64,000 nt of DNA, taken from NCBI GenBank assembly GCA_964488355.1, contig CAZAUJ010000001.1, positions 219,942 to 283,941 of the forward strand, in the 5' to 3' direction. Numbering within the stretch: position 1 is the first letter of the stretch; the number at the start of each line of letters is the position of its first letter. The position numbers were made by a program, and so were the translations under genes. The DNA comes from Thermoanaerobaculum sp964488355 (GTDB taxonomy: Bacteria; Acidobacteriota; Thermoanaerobaculia; Thermoanaerobaculales; Thermoanaerobaculaceae). The notes beneath the pieces were generated by a model. That model made no database searches. It saw only the letters and a list, made by a program, of their open reading frames with translations, and was not told the DNA's origin. Shown one piece after another: positions 53,784-63,415 of the stretch.

Positions 53784-54548
53784 ATGCGTTGGCCTTTTAC
53801 CGTTCTCTTGCTGCCGGCCCTGGCTTCGGCGCAAAGCGCAGCCCTGTCCGATTCACGCGTGCTCAACCTCCCCTCCCCGTGGACGGTGGGAGCTCGCACC
53901 CTGGAGGTCACCTTCACCCACCGCTTCACCCGCACCGTGCAGAACGCGGGCGGGGAAAACCTTTTCGGCCTAGACTCCCCCGCTGACGTGGGCATCGGCT
54001 TGGCCCTGGGCCTGGACAGCCGAGCGCAGGTGGAGCTTTACCGCTCCTCCTTCCTCAAAGAGATGGAGCTGGCGGGCAAATGGGTGGCCCTGCCCTTGGA
54101 GGCCTCGCGCCCCTGGGGGGTGAGCCTTCGCGGAGGGGCTGCCTTCCGGGGCGCCTTCCGCTACCAACCGCGCTGGAGCGGCTTTATCCAGGCCATCGTG
54201 GCCTACAGGCCTCACCCCTCCTGGGAGCTGGCTTGGATTGGTGGCTGGGCCAGCGACACCCCCACCCTGCGCCGAGCCGGCAACCTGGCCGTCACCTGGG
54301 CTTACCTGCTGCCCCGGCGCTGGCGTCTCGCGGGCGAGCTTGTGCCACCCAACCCCAAAGCACGCCACGCCCGGCTGGCTTGGGCCTTGGGACTGACCAA
54401 AGGAGTGGGCGGCCACAGCTTCACCCTGTACCTTGGCAACTCCCCTGCCACCACCAGCGACCTGTGGGTGGGCTCCGATTTTCCCGGTGGTTTGCGCCAG
54501 CGGGACGCTCGCCTTGGGTTCAACATCGTGCGTCGCTTCCCGGAGTAA
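53784..54548 (+). CDS. DUF5777-like outer-membrane beta-barrel protein
   Basis: ATG 53784 follows AGGAGG. The 254-aa precursor has a signal peptide (MRWPFTVLLLPALASA) and alternating hydrophobic strands (LEVTFTHRFTRTVQNAG, GIGLALGLDSRAQVELY, WTGF-like WSGFIQAIVAYRP, HSFTLYLGNSPATTS), ending in FNIVRRFPE. Such barrels are often found next to small cytochromes and CHRD or YceI proteins. It probably sits in the outer membrane; its function is unknown. Confidence 0.75.
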   Translation: MRWPFTVLLLPALASAQSAALSDSRVLNLPSPWTVGARTLEVTFTHRFTRTVQNAGGENLFGLDSPADVGIGLALGLDSRAQVELYRSSFLKEMELAGKWVALPLEASRPWGVSLRGGAAFRGAFRYQPRWSGFIQAIVAYRPHPSWELAWIGGWASDTPTLRRAGNLAVTWAYLLPRRWRLAGELVPPNPKARHARLAWALGLTKGVGGHSFTLYLGNSPATTSDLWVGSDFPGGLRQRDARLGFNIVRRFPE

Positions 54549-54636
54549 GGTAAAGGGCGGCGCCCTCCAGCTGGAGGAAAAAACCGTCGCCGCCGTCCCG
54601 CGTACACTTAGCTGGCGCCTGGCGCCGGGAGGATCT

Positions 54637-55686
54637 ATGCGTGCGCGCACGCTTCTCGGTTTTTTGGTCATCTTTTGCACATGGGCTGCCGCCGGCGTGG
54701 CACAGGACAATGCCTCGCTGGCTGCCCAGCTGCACAAGGTCCTGCAGAATCAGGAGGACCTGGAACACCGCTTGGACGCGCTGGAAAAAGCCATTGACGA
54801 CGTGGCCTGGTACCACCGCCTGGGCGATGTGGCGCTGGTGGACAAGTGGCGCATCGTCGGCTCACCCGACGCCAACCCCAAAAACCCCACCGCTCCGGGA
54901 GCCCAAAACCCGGTCAAGTTCTTCACCTACACCTTCATCCCCAAGGACCGCAAGCCCGGCGAAAAGCTGCCCGTGCTTGTCCTCCCCCATGGCGGGGTGC
55001 ATGCCAACCTGGCCTCCTCCTACGCTGCCCACATCGTGCGCGAGCTGGTGCAGCAAGGCTACGCGGTGGTTGCGCCTGACTACCGCGGATCCACCGGCTA
55101 CGGAAAAGACTTTTACGAGCTTATTGACTACGGTGGGCGCGAAATCGATGACGTGCACGCAGCCAAGAATTGGGCGCTGGAAATGTTTGATTTTCTCGAT
55201 CGCGACCGCGTGGGTTTGATTGGCTGGAGTCACGGCGGGCTCATTGCGCTCATGTTGGCCTTCAATTATCCCAAAGATTACCGCTGTGCCTTTGCCGGTG
55301 TTCCCGTTTCCGACCTGGTTATGCGCATGGGGTATCACGACACGGATTACCAGGACCTCTTTTCCGCCGACTACCACATCGGCAAAACCGTACGCCAGGA
55401 CATTGCCGAGTACAAGCGGCGCTCGCCCGTGTGGCACGTGGATAAGCTCGCCATCCCCCTGCTCATTCACACCACCACCAACGACGAGGACGTCAACGTC
55501 ATTGAAGTGGAGCACCTCATCCAAGCCCTCAAAGCTGCCGGCAAGGACTTTCAGTACAAGATCTTCCAAGACGCCCCAGGAGGCCACAGCTTTGACCGGC
55601 TGGACACCCCCGAAGCCTTCCGCATCCGCCGCGACATCTACGCCTTCCTCGCCCGCTACCTCAAACCCCCTCGCCCGCTACCCTAG
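54637..55686 (+). CDS. Secreted alpha/beta hydrolase, S9 prolyl oligopeptidase-like
   Basis: ATG 54637 (MRARTLLGFLVIFCTWAAAG) follows GGGAGGATCT; a TACACT at 54603-54608 may be its -10. The 349-aa precursor has a signal peptide, a coiled helix (ASLAAQLHKVLQNQEDLEHR) and a catalytic domain with the nucleophile elbow GWSHGG, an acid in NDEDVNV and His in GGHSF. The oxyanion region is VLVLPHGGVH. The substrate could be a peptide or an ester. It stands alone between the cytochrome unit and the CRISPR locus. Confidence 0.85.
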   Translation: MRARTLLGFLVIFCTWAAAGVAQDNASLAAQLHKVLQNQEDLEHRLDALEKAIDDVAWYHRLGDVALVDKWRIVGSPDANPKNPTAPGAQNPVKFFTYTFIPKDRKPGEKLPVLVLPHGGVHANLASSYAAHIVRELVQQGYAVVAPDYRGSTGYGKDFYELIDYGGREIDDVHAAKNWALEMFDFLDRDRVGLIGWSHGGLIALMLAFNYPKDYRCAFAGVPVSDLVMRMGYHDTDYQDLFSADYHIGKTVRQDIAEYKRRSPVWHVDKLAIPLLIHTTTNDEDVNVIEVEHLIQALKAAGKDFQYKIFQDAPGGHSFDRLDTPEAFRIRRDIYAFLARYLKPPRPLP

Positions 55687-55864
55687 CTAAAAAATCAACG
55701 TGTGACCGGGTAACCTCTCGGTAAAGCCTGCGACATCAACTACTTAGCTAACCCTGCGGCACAGCCTTTTAAGCGGCTTCCCTTTCCAGGCCGGCTTGAG
55801 GCCCGAAACGTGCACTCCTACCGAAAAAGAGTTATGCTCTTGGTGTTTATGAGAGGGTACGCCA

Positions 55865-58534
55865 ATGGACGTGTCAGCTTTTGAAAAGGAGTTTCTGGCC
55901 CTCAGCGGCTACAGCCCATTTCCGTGGCAGCGCCGTCTTTATACGCTTCTCGTCCAAGGCCAGGCACCTCAAAACGTCACCATACCAAGCGGGTTGGGGA
56001 AGACGGCGGTCATGTTGGTCTGGTTGATAGCACTCGCCCATCAGCAGCGCCAGGCCTCTGTAAGCCTTCCCCGGCGACTTGTCTATGTGGTAAACCGTCG
56101 CACCGTGGTAGATCAGGCGACTTGGCTGGCGGAAAAAATTCGTCAGCGGCTTTGTGACTCCAACGCTTCCTCTTGCCTCCGTGAAGATCTGCGCCGGCTG
56201 GCTGGCTTTTCAGACCCTCCGCTCGCCATCTCAACCCTCCGAGGGCAGTTGGCAGACAACGGTGAGTGGCGCGCGGACCCGGCTCGTCCCGCGATTGTCA
56301 TAGGAACGGTGGATATGATTGGAAGCCGCTTGCTCTTTTCTGGCTTCGGCGATGGGAGATGGGAGCGTTCCCAGCACGCGGGTCTTTTGGGTCAAGATTG
56401 CCTCTTGATCCACGATGAAGCGCACCTCGATCCCGCCTTTGCCACGTTGCTAGAGGGCATCACGAGGCTTCAACAGGCCTACCCTTCGGGACTTTCCAGG
56501 CCATTGCAGGTCATGTACCTCACCGCCACACCCCGAGACACCACCGGTCCCACTTTGACCCTTTCACAGGAGGATCGTGTTCACCCCGTCGTCAAAACCC
56601 GGGTGGAGGCAGAAAAGCTCCTTTCGCTATATCGCACTGCGGCAAAAGATTTGCCCCAAACAATGGCAGGTTTGGCGGCGAGCTACGAAGGTCAAAAGGC
56701 CAAGGTGCTCATCTTCGTTAGCAATCCCATTGACGCCCAGCACAAGGTCTTACCAGCTCTCAAGAAACAACTCAAATCTCCGGAACACCGCGTCGCCATG
56801 CTGACCGGGATTATGCGTGGATGGGAGCGAGATCGGCTGTTGAAGCAAAACCCGGTATTCAAAGCTTTTCTCGGAGATACTACGGTGGAGGAAACCCTCT
56901 ACCTCATCGCAACCTCCGCTGGTGAAGTGGGCGTTGACCTGGACGCGGATCATTTGGTGAGTGATCTTAGCACCCTCGACTCGCTGCTCCAACGTCTCGG
57001 GCGTGTGAATCGGCAGGGAGGCCCTGGGCGAAAGGCCAAAGTGCATTTGCTGATCACTCATGAAGAGGATGAGGAGGAATCCCAGACTCAGGCCACCAAG
57101 GGCACGGCTCGGTCCGTAACCCAGGCACGGCAGGCCACCAAGCGCCTTTTGGAGCGGTGGGCTGCCCAGGAGACGCCGTTAAATTTGGCCCCGGCCCGCC
57201 TAGAGGCTTTGTTGAGCCAACTCCCAGAGGCCGACCGCGAAGCGGCTTTCTCGCCAAAGCCCGAGGTTAAGCCTTTAACGCCCTGGGCTGTTTCTTTCTT
57301 AGCGGCCACGAGCTTATCCGACTTACCGCCCGGAACTCCCTCGGTCAACATGCTCCTGCACGGGGACGGAGCAGCCGAGCCTGAGGTGAGCCTTATGTGG
57401 CGGTGCGAATTGCCGCTCCTTGAAAACCTTTCAGAGCTTCAGGTCCAGCAATGGGTTGGCGCCTGTCGCCCACTTCCCTGGGAGCAGCTACGATACCCCT
57501 TGGCTGCCTTTAACAAATACGTGGAAAAACTCAACCCTCCCGAGGCTGCGAGGGAAAATAAGGCACTTCTGATCGCTCCGGGCCGGCCTCCCACCTGGTT
57601 AAGCTTGGCGGCCTTGAAGCGCCCACACAATCTCGCCTTCGCCCTGATTCAGCTACCCGCCAGCTGGGGAGGGTTTGACGGGAATACCGGCATGCCAGAC
57701 GTAACATGCAAGGATCCCGTTCTCGACGTGGCTGAAACCACCCCAAACGAGCAGACCATCCGCCGTCGCGCACTCGAGATAAGCGGGGAAGAGGGCTCTT
57801 CCTTTTTTGATCTTCAGGGAAAACCGCTGGACATCCCTTGCGGCTGGGTTCCGACCCTCAAGCTGCCCCTGAAAACAGATGAGGAAGGTACGCCGTTGGA
57901 AAGCTTGTGCCTTTTCCTACCGCCTAGGGAAGTGGCTAGGGATGAACCTGAGCTGACCACCGGCCAAGTGACACTTGCCGAGCACACGGCAGCGGTTAAA
58001 GAGTGGGCACGCCTGCTCGCGCAAAAGTTACGGCTGCCACCAGAATTGACTTCCGCCTTGGAGGTTGCTGCCGGCTACCACGACGAGGGCAAACGGTCAC
58101 CCATCTGGCAGTCTTATGCCAATGCCCCTTCTGGCTCCGAACCCCTAGCCAAGTCCAACTCGTACCGTAGTCCCAAGGCGCTCTCCGGCTTCCGGCATGA
58201 GCTGGTCGGGGCGCAAAAGCTCCTCGAGGATGGCACTCTTGACCTGCTTTTGGAAAACGGGCAGAGCCCGCTTTACTGCTCGGGGGATGGTCCCTTCATA
58301 AAGCTGCTGGCAGCGCACCTGGTCGCTAGCCATCACGGTTGGTCGCGGCCAAACTTCCCGGAGCACGCCCAAGACCCCGACCTCTCCGTTGGCCAAAACC
58401 GCCGACTGCGTTACCTCTTAGCCAACAACTTCGCCCTGCTGCAAAGCCGCCTCGGCTGGTGGATGCTGGCTTGGTTGGAAGCCATTTTCCGCTGTGCCGA
58501 TGGTCTCGCCTCGCGCGTAGGAGCACCGACATGA
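55865..58534 (+). CDS. cas3: CRISPR-associated helicase/nuclease Cas3, type I-G, HD domain at C-terminus
   Basis: ATG 55865 follows AGAGGG. The 889-aa protein unwinds and cuts target DNA for the effector complex. The helicase is N-terminal: Walker A PSGLGKTAVML, DEAH box LLIHDEAHLDP, LTATP and QRLGRVNRQGG. The HD nuclease is C-terminal (about 700-889): GYHDEGKRSPIWQ, GFRHELVGAQ and HLVASHHGW. All motifs look intact. The HD-last order is that of the I-G (formerly I-U, GSU0051-like) systems. It is first in the cas operon, with a possible -10 TATGCT at 55833. Confidence 0.93.
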   Translation: MDVSAFEKEFLALSGYSPFPWQRRLYTLLVQGQAPQNVTIPSGLGKTAVMLVWLIALAHQQRQASVSLPRRLVYVVNRRTVVDQATWLAEKIRQRLCDSNASSCLREDLRRLAGFSDPPLAISTLRGQLADNGEWRADPARPAIVIGTVDMIGSRLLFSGFGDGRWERSQHAGLLGQDCLLIHDEAHLDPAFATLLEGITRLQQAYPSGLSRPLQVMYLTATPRDTTGPTLTLSQEDRVHPVVKTRVEAEKLLSLYRTAAKDLPQTMAGLAASYEGQKAKVLIFVSNPIDAQHKVLPALKKQLKSPEHRVAMLTGIMRGWERDRLLKQNPVFKAFLGDTTVEETLYLIATSAGEVGVDLDADHLVSDLSTLDSLLQRLGRVNRQGGPGRKAKVHLLITHEEDEEESQTQATKGTARSVTQARQATKRLLERWAAQETPLNLAPARLEALLSQLPEADREAAFSPKPEVKPLTPWAVSFLAATSLSDLPPGTPSVNMLLHGDGAAEPEVSLMWRCELPLLENLSELQVQQWVGACRPLPWEQLRYPLAAFNKYVEKLNPPEAARENKALLIAPGRPPTWLSLAALKRPHNLAFALIQLPASWGGFDGNTGMPDVTCKDPVLDVAETTPNEQTIRRRALEISGEEGSSFFDLQGKPLDIPCGWVPTLKLPLKTDEEGTPLESLCLFLPPREVARDEPELTTGQVTLAEHTAAVKEWARLLAQKLRLPPELTSALEVAAGYHDEGKRSPIWQSYANAPSGSEPLAKSNSYRSPKALSGFRHELVGAQKLLEDGTLDLLLENGQSPLYCSGDGPFIKLLAAHLVASHHGWSRPNFPEHAQDPDLSVGQNRRLRYLLANNFALLQSRLGWWMLAWLEAIFRCADGLASRVGAPT

Positions 58535-58564
58535 TTGATGTCCGACCATGGGGAGGATCTTTGT

Positions 58565-59290
58565 ATGAGGCTTGAGACCAAGCTTTCTCTCGATCCCGGC
58601 AACCCGGGACAAGTCCTCGCCTGCCTCGGCCTCTGGGAGGTGGTTACCGCGTGCGAAGGGCCTAGCCCGGCCTACTTCGAAAACCGCGCGTTCCACATCC
58701 AGGTGGGTGAGCAGGTCATCGAAACGGCCTTTCAAGCTTTCCTAAAGGCGGAAGCACAAGGAGAGGGCGACAAAGCCATTTCGATCGGTTCTCCTTTTAA
58801 TTGGGTCTTGGATTGGTGGCGTGGTGACGAGCGCGTTCCCAAGACCTGGGCTGGCGGGCAAAATGCCTGGGTTTTATTCATAACCTTTCTTGATTATCTC
58901 CGCAAAAAGAAAATACCCTATGATCAGTGGCTGGATTGGCAAGCAGACACGGCAAAGGCTTTCGAATCTTCCTTTTGTTTCGATGCGCGTGAGTTCAACC
59001 ATGCTTTGGACACTGGCTTTTCACCCTATGATACCAAAGTGCAAAGCCTACCATTTCCCTATGTGAACGTACTTGCTTTTATCGGCCTCCAGGCTTACCG
59101 CTTGAGGCCGTTACCAGACGGCGCCTTTGCCTATCGGATTTGGACTAAGCCTCTTTGGCCAACGTTGGCCTCTCTCGTTTTTTCAAGCTGCATGACGCTG
59201 GACTTCACACGGCCGTATCGATTCAGATTACAGGGTAGAGAAGAAGGCAATCGCTATAAGGCGATGACATTTGCCATATTAGGGAGGTGA
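58565..59290 (+). CDS. csb3: Type I-G small Cas8-like subunit (Csb3, GSU0052 family)
   Basis: ATG 58565 (MRLETKLSLDPGNPGQVLACL) is chosen because GGGGAGG lies eight bases before it; a TTG at 58535 is also in frame. The 241-aa protein stands between cas3 and csb1, the place of Csb3/Cas8u2 in GSU0051-GSU0054-like operons. Features: LGLWEVVTACEGPSPAYFEN, FNWVLDWWRGDE, FDAREFNHALDTGFSPYD, PFPYVNVLAFIGLQAYR. It is taken to serve as the large-subunit equivalent in the effector complex. The call relies partly on position. Base composition is clearly less GC-rich than flanking genes. Confidence 0.78.
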   Translation: MRLETKLSLDPGNPGQVLACLGLWEVVTACEGPSPAYFENRAFHIQVGEQVIETAFQAFLKAEAQGEGDKAISIGSPFNWVLDWWRGDERVPKTWAGGQNAWVLFITFLDYLRKKKIPYDQWLDWQADTAKAFESSFCFDAREFNHALDTGFSPYDTKVQSLPFPYVNVLAFIGLQAYRLRPLPDGAFAYRIWTKPLWPTLASLVFSSCMTLDFTRPYRFRLQGREEGNRYKAMTFAILGR

Positions 59291-60370
59291 ATGATGAACA
59301 TGGCACACCTGAAGCGTTTTGATGATTGGTTGATCGACGAAAGTCAAGCTGCGGGGCTAGTCATGCGCCAGTACTTGGTCCCGGTAGAGGGGCCAGGCGC
59401 AGTGATATTCCCTCCGACTTATGCCCCACCGAAGGAGGGGATGAAAGCGGGCGATTGGCCTGGTTATAACATAGACACCTTTCCTGACGGCTCGAACGTC
59501 TGTCTTATCGACTCGGTGGGCTCTCAGGCAAACCGGTTGGAACCCCTTTTCCAGAAGCCACCCTACGCCAAGCTGGTTCCGCAGGTGTTTATTAAGGTAG
59601 AGACAAAAGATGGCTCACTAATTAAGAAAAACCTCTTGGAAGTTGGCCACCGAGCAGCCGATGCCTTGGTACGCTTTTCCGACCTTGCTGGTCAGCTCGA
59701 GCAGGCCTTTTTGGATTTTCGAAACGGCAACGCAACCACCCTGGCAAAGCTTGCCCCAACCTCGATTGTTTTTGGGGCCTGGGACTCACGCGGTACGCAG
59801 GTAAAAATTCCTCGCCTGGTTAGGTCGGTCGTCCGAGCCACCAATGTGAGGCTGCTCCATCGTTCTGCAACCTACATTCCTCCAATTAATTACGAAGGCG
59901 AAGGTGTCCTGTTTTTCGACAACAAATCTGAGAAGGGTAGCCTGGCCCAATTGGGCTTCGTCCATAACCCGGCCTCCTGGTCGCACGGTGGCGTGCAGGT
60001 AATGGGGGAAATTCGCCGAGACAGTCTGGTAAACCTGGTGAGTTTACGAAACCTCCGGGGCGACGACGAAACGGCCACGTTGGTCCTCCGACGCTACATC
60101 TTGGGCCTGGCCCTGATAGCCTTTACCGCCTGGCCTGAGACCATTTTGAGAGAAGGGTGCGAGCTCGTGTTGGAAAAAGAAAGGCCGGCAGAGACCGAGC
60201 TTGTACTCCGAGATGGGAGCCGAGAATCCCTTTCTCTCACGCACGAGGAAGCCTTAGCTTTTGCCATTGAAGCGGCAGCGGCTTTTGGTGTTCCAGACCC
60301 AGCGTTGGAAGGATGCTTTTCTGTGGAGAAAGCCAAAGCCGCGTTGAAAAAGAAAAAGGACGAGGAATGA
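59291..60370 (+). CDS. csb1: Type I-G Cas7 (Csb1, GSU0053 family)
   Basis: ATG 59291 directly follows the Csb3 stop with GGGAGG upstream; ATG 59294 or 59300 could also be used. The 359-aa protein is the crRNA-binding backbone. The family hallmarks are LIDSVGSQANRLEPLF, FGAWDSRGTQVKIPRLVRS and the RRDSLVNLVSLR segment. The C-terminal KKKKDEE tail is lysine-rich. It is in one operon with the Cas5-Cas6 fusion. Confidence 0.92.
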   Translation: MMNMAHLKRFDDWLIDESQAAGLVMRQYLVPVEGPGAVIFPPTYAPPKEGMKAGDWPGYNIDTFPDGSNVCLIDSVGSQANRLEPLFQKPPYAKLVPQVFIKVETKDGSLIKKNLLEVGHRAADALVRFSDLAGQLEQAFLDFRNGNATTLAKLAPTSIVFGAWDSRGTQVKIPRLVRSVVRATNVRLLHRSATYIPPINYEGEGVLFFDNKSEKGSLAQLGFVHNPASWSHGGVQVMGEIRRDSLVNLVSLRNLRGDDETATLVLRRYILGLALIAFTAWPETILREGCELVLEKERPAETELVLRDGSRESLSLTHEEALAFAIEAAAAFGVPDPALEGCFSVEKAKAALKKKKDEE

Positions 60371-60391
60371 CTCCTGCTTTTGAGGTTTTCC

Positions 60392-61795
60392 ATGACACGA
60401 TACCTTGAGTTGCAAATCACTTTTTACGAGCCGCGCTATCACGGGCGCCTCGGTCCGACAGAACCGCCGGAATGGCCTCCTTCGCCGTTCCGGCTCTTCC
60501 AAGCGCTTCTTGCAGGGGCAGCGACTTGCGGTGGCCTAGGTGACGAGCATCGGCGAGCGCTGGAGTGGCTCGAACGGCAGGGACCACCCCTCATCTTAGC
60601 CCCGGTCCCGGCAGGTAGCTCACAATGGCTACGTTTCGTTCCTCCGAACCAAGATGAACATTTGGACCAAAAGAAAAGTTTAACTGGTAAAATGGCGTTT
60701 TACTATTTTTTCTCATCCGAATCACCAAAGGTGAGTTACCTTTGGCCTTGGAACGAAGATTGCCCCTACCAGGCCTTAGAAGATCTTGCCAAGCATTTGC
60801 ACACTCTTGGCTGGGGCGTCGATGCGGCCTGTGCCCAACTCGCCACCCGTGAGGGCGACCCACAACCGGCGGATGGGCGTGTGCTCTGGCGGCCCTGTTC
60901 GGGAGAAAACTCCCCCCACACCCTACTGAGAGTGCCAACATCTGGTTCCTTAGCTGACCTCGAGAAGGCCTTTCATAGTTGGGCTAAACGCCTGGTTACC
61001 CCTAGACTTCTTCGCTATCCCTATCGAGCCCGGATCTATGAGCTCCATATGTACCTCCCTCATACCCGAATTCCTGGGCGGCCCTGGGCAGCTTTCCGGC
61101 TTCCTGAATCCCTCGCTTTTGGCCAGGTCAATATTGCGAGGGTAGCGGCCATGCTCCGGTCGCTCACCATCCGTCTCGCCGCTGCTGATGGTTTGCCCAA
61201 TACGGAAGAATACGTAGCGGGCCACGTAGGAAGCGCGCCACGAACCCCACCTCGTTTTTCCTACCTGCCATTACCTTCGGTAGGCCATCCCAAAACCGAT
61301 GGGATGATTCGTCGGTGTGCGGTAGTGGAACCTTTTGGTGGCGAGGGCACCATGGCTGCCTGGGCTCAAGAGGCGCTGCATAACCAGCTCCTGAAAGATG
61401 AGCACGGAAACCTCTTAGGACGGCTCGGGAGCTTACCGGCGTCGGACAATGTTTTTGCCCGCTATTTAGGGCCTTCTCGGTACTGGTTATCCGTCACCCC
61501 GGTCCTTCTTCCCGGTTTCGATGACCGCAAATATGCCAAGGCCCTCACGCTTTTCCGTCAAGCATTGGAACAAGCAGACCTTCCCGAAAAGGCTGTAGAA
61601 GACGTCATTCTTCAAAAAGCACCGTTCTGGAGTGGTTCCCTCCACCCGATGCAGTATTTTCGCCCTACTTACCTTCGACGGTTTCCGGGCTGGCATGCCA
61701 AAATTATTTTTACCGAACCCGTCAAAGGTCCCCTAGCGTTGGGTGCCGGCCGCCACGTAGGCCTAGGTCTTTTTGCCTGCCCATCGGTGCTGTAG
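60392..61795 (+). CDS. csb2: Type I-G Cas5-Cas6 fusion (Csb2, GSU0054 family)
   Basis: ATG 60392 (MTRYLELQITFYEPRYHGRL) with TTGAGG eight bases upstream; a TTG at 60380 is also in frame. The 467-aa protein joins a Cas5-type RAMP part (WPPSPFRLFQALLAGA) to a Cas6-like C-terminal part ending GPLALGAGRHVGLGLFACP, the glycine-rich RAMP loop. It would both cap the effector and cut the repeat hairpin to make crRNA, which agrees with the lack of a separate cas6. Confidence 0.9.
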   Translation: MTRYLELQITFYEPRYHGRLGPTEPPEWPPSPFRLFQALLAGAATCGGLGDEHRRALEWLERQGPPLILAPVPAGSSQWLRFVPPNQDEHLDQKKSLTGKMAFYYFFSSESPKVSYLWPWNEDCPYQALEDLAKHLHTLGWGVDAACAQLATREGDPQPADGRVLWRPCSGENSPHTLLRVPTSGSLADLEKAFHSWAKRLVTPRLLRYPYRARIYELHMYLPHTRIPGRPWAAFRLPESLAFGQVNIARVAAMLRSLTIRLAAADGLPNTEEYVAGHVGSAPRTPPRFSYLPLPSVGHPKTDGMIRRCAVVEPFGGEGTMAAWAQEALHNQLLKDEHGNLLGRLGSLPASDNVFARYLGPSRYWLSVTPVLLPGFDDRKYAKALTLFRQALEQADLPEKAVEDVILQKAPFWSGSLHPMQYFRPTYLRRFPGWHAKIIFTEPVKGPLALGAGRHVGLGLFACPSVL

Positions 61796-61798
61796 TCC

Positions 61799-63415
61799 AT
61801 GCCCTCGGAGGAGCTTATCCCTGTCAGTCTGCTCGCGCAGTTCGCCTACTGCCTACGCCGGGCTTACCTCATGCAGGTGCAGGGAGAGTGGGAAGACAAC
61901 CAGTTCGTGGAAGAGGGCCGAGCGGTTCACCGAAAAGTCGTGGAAGGTGGAGAACGGGGAGAAGCACGTCCCACCCGCAGCGTGGCGTTGGAAAGCCCCA
62001 CCTTGGGCTTGCGCGGGGTGGTGGATGTGCTGGAGCGGAGGGGCGGCGTGGTGAGGCCGGTGGAGTACAAACGCGGTAAAAAGCCGGCCAACCCGGAGCA
62101 CAGCCACGAGCCCGAACGCGTGCAGCTGGCAGCGCAGGCCCTGCTCCTACGCGAGCGAGGCTACACCGTCCACGAAGGCGTCATCTACTATGCCGCCTCC
62201 CGTGACCGCGTGCGCGTGCGCATCACGCCTGCCTTGGTCGCCCGAACCGTGGAGCTTGTTCAGCGGCTGCGGCAGGTTCTCGCCCAGCCCTCGCCTCCTC
62301 CTCCCCTGGTAGACAGCCCCAAATGCCCCCGTTGCTCCCTCGTGGGCATTTGCCTGCCTGAGGAAACCAACTTCCTCCGGAAGGGGGGCAACGTGCGTCC
62401 CTTAGCGGTGGCCGAACCGCAGCGCTTTCCCCTCTACGTCCAACAGCCAGGTGCGCAGGTTGGGTTGGACGGCCAACGGTTGGTTGCCCGGGCCGATGGC
62501 AAGGAGCTGGGAAGTGCGGGGTTAGAGACCGTCTCCCAGCTCGTGCTCATGGGTTCGGTGGCTGTGAGCACGCCGGCCATGCACGCCTGTCTTTCCCGCG
62601 GCATACCTGTGGTTTTCCTTTCCGGCAGTGGCTGGTTTTACGGTTACGCCCGCGGTCTTTCCCACCGCCACACCGCCCTCCGCGTCGCGCAGTACACCAA
62701 TGCGGGGATGCCTGAGGTCCGTCAGCGGCTGATCAACGTGTTGATCGCCAACAAAATTACCAACTCCCGTGTGCTCCTGCGGCGCAACGGCTCCCCAGCT
62801 GCTGGCGCGCTCGCCTCCTTGGCGCGGTTAGCGGCCCAAGCCGCCCGTGCTACCGAGCCGGAGCAGCTTCAGGCGGTGGAAGCCCAAGCGGCTAACCTTT
62901 ACTTCAGCCATTTTGGCACCATGCTCAAAGGCCCGTTAGCCGAGGCTTTCCGCTTTACCGAAAGAACCCGTCGCCCGCCCACCGACCCGATGAACGCGCT
63001 CTTATCCTTTTTGTACACACTGCTGGTAAAGGACTGGACCATCACCCTCGAGACCGTGGGTTTTGACCCGTTCTTTGGTTATTTGCACGCGCCTCGCCAC
63101 GGCAAGCCCTCCCTTGCCCTGGATTTTATGGAGCCCTTTCGCCCCTTGGTGGCGGAAAGCGTGGCCGTTACGGTGGTCAACAATGGGGAGGTCAAACCTG
63201 ACGATTTTTTGCAGCGGGAGGGGGCCTACCTTTTGCGCCCCGAGGCTCGTCGCAAGGTGGTAGATGCGTACCAAAGGCGTTTGGCCAGTGAGCTCACCCA
63301 TCCCCTGTTCGGCTACCGCGTCAGTTACCGGCGGCTTTTTGAAATTCAAGCACGCCTCGCTGCCCGCTTTCTCTTGGGCGAGCTGCCGGATCCGCCGGAG
63401 CTGGTGGTGCGATGA
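61799..63415 (+). CDS. cas4-cas1: Cas4-Cas1 fusion, CRISPR adaptation
   Basis: The 538-aa protein has an N-terminal Cas4 exonuclease (about 1-195): GRAVHRKVVE, GVVDVLER, VEYKRGKK and the cysteines CPRCSLVGIC for an iron-sulfur cluster. Cas1 follows (about 200-538): STPAMHACLSRGIPVVFLSG, catalytic Glu in VEAQAANLYF, His in GYLHAPRHGKPSLALD with DFMEPFRP, and the KITNSRVLLRR helix. It selects and inserts new spacers. The fusion is characteristic of type I-G loci. The gene returns to the high-GC composition of the chromosome. Confidence 0.95.
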   Translation: MPSEELIPVSLLAQFAYCLRRAYLMQVQGEWEDNQFVEEGRAVHRKVVEGGERGEARPTRSVALESPTLGLRGVVDVLERRGGVVRPVEYKRGKKPANPEHSHEPERVQLAAQALLLRERGYTVHEGVIYYAASRDRVRVRITPALVARTVELVQRLRQVLAQPSPPPPLVDSPKCPRCSLVGICLPEETNFLRKGGNVRPLAVAEPQRFPLYVQQPGAQVGLDGQRLVARADGKELGSAGLETVSQLVLMGSVAVSTPAMHACLSRGIPVVFLSGSGWFYGYARGLSHRHTALRVAQYTNAGMPEVRQRLINVLIANKITNSRVLLRRNGSPAAGALASLARLAAQAARATEPEQLQAVEAQAANLYFSHFGTMLKGPLAEAFRFTERTRRPPTDPMNALLSFLYTLLVKDWTITLETVGFDPFFGYLHAPRHGKPSLALDFMEPFRPLVAESVAVTVVNNGEVKPDDFLQREGAYLLRPEARRKVVDAYQRRLASELTHPLFGYRVSYRRLFEIQARLAARFLLGELPDPPELVVR

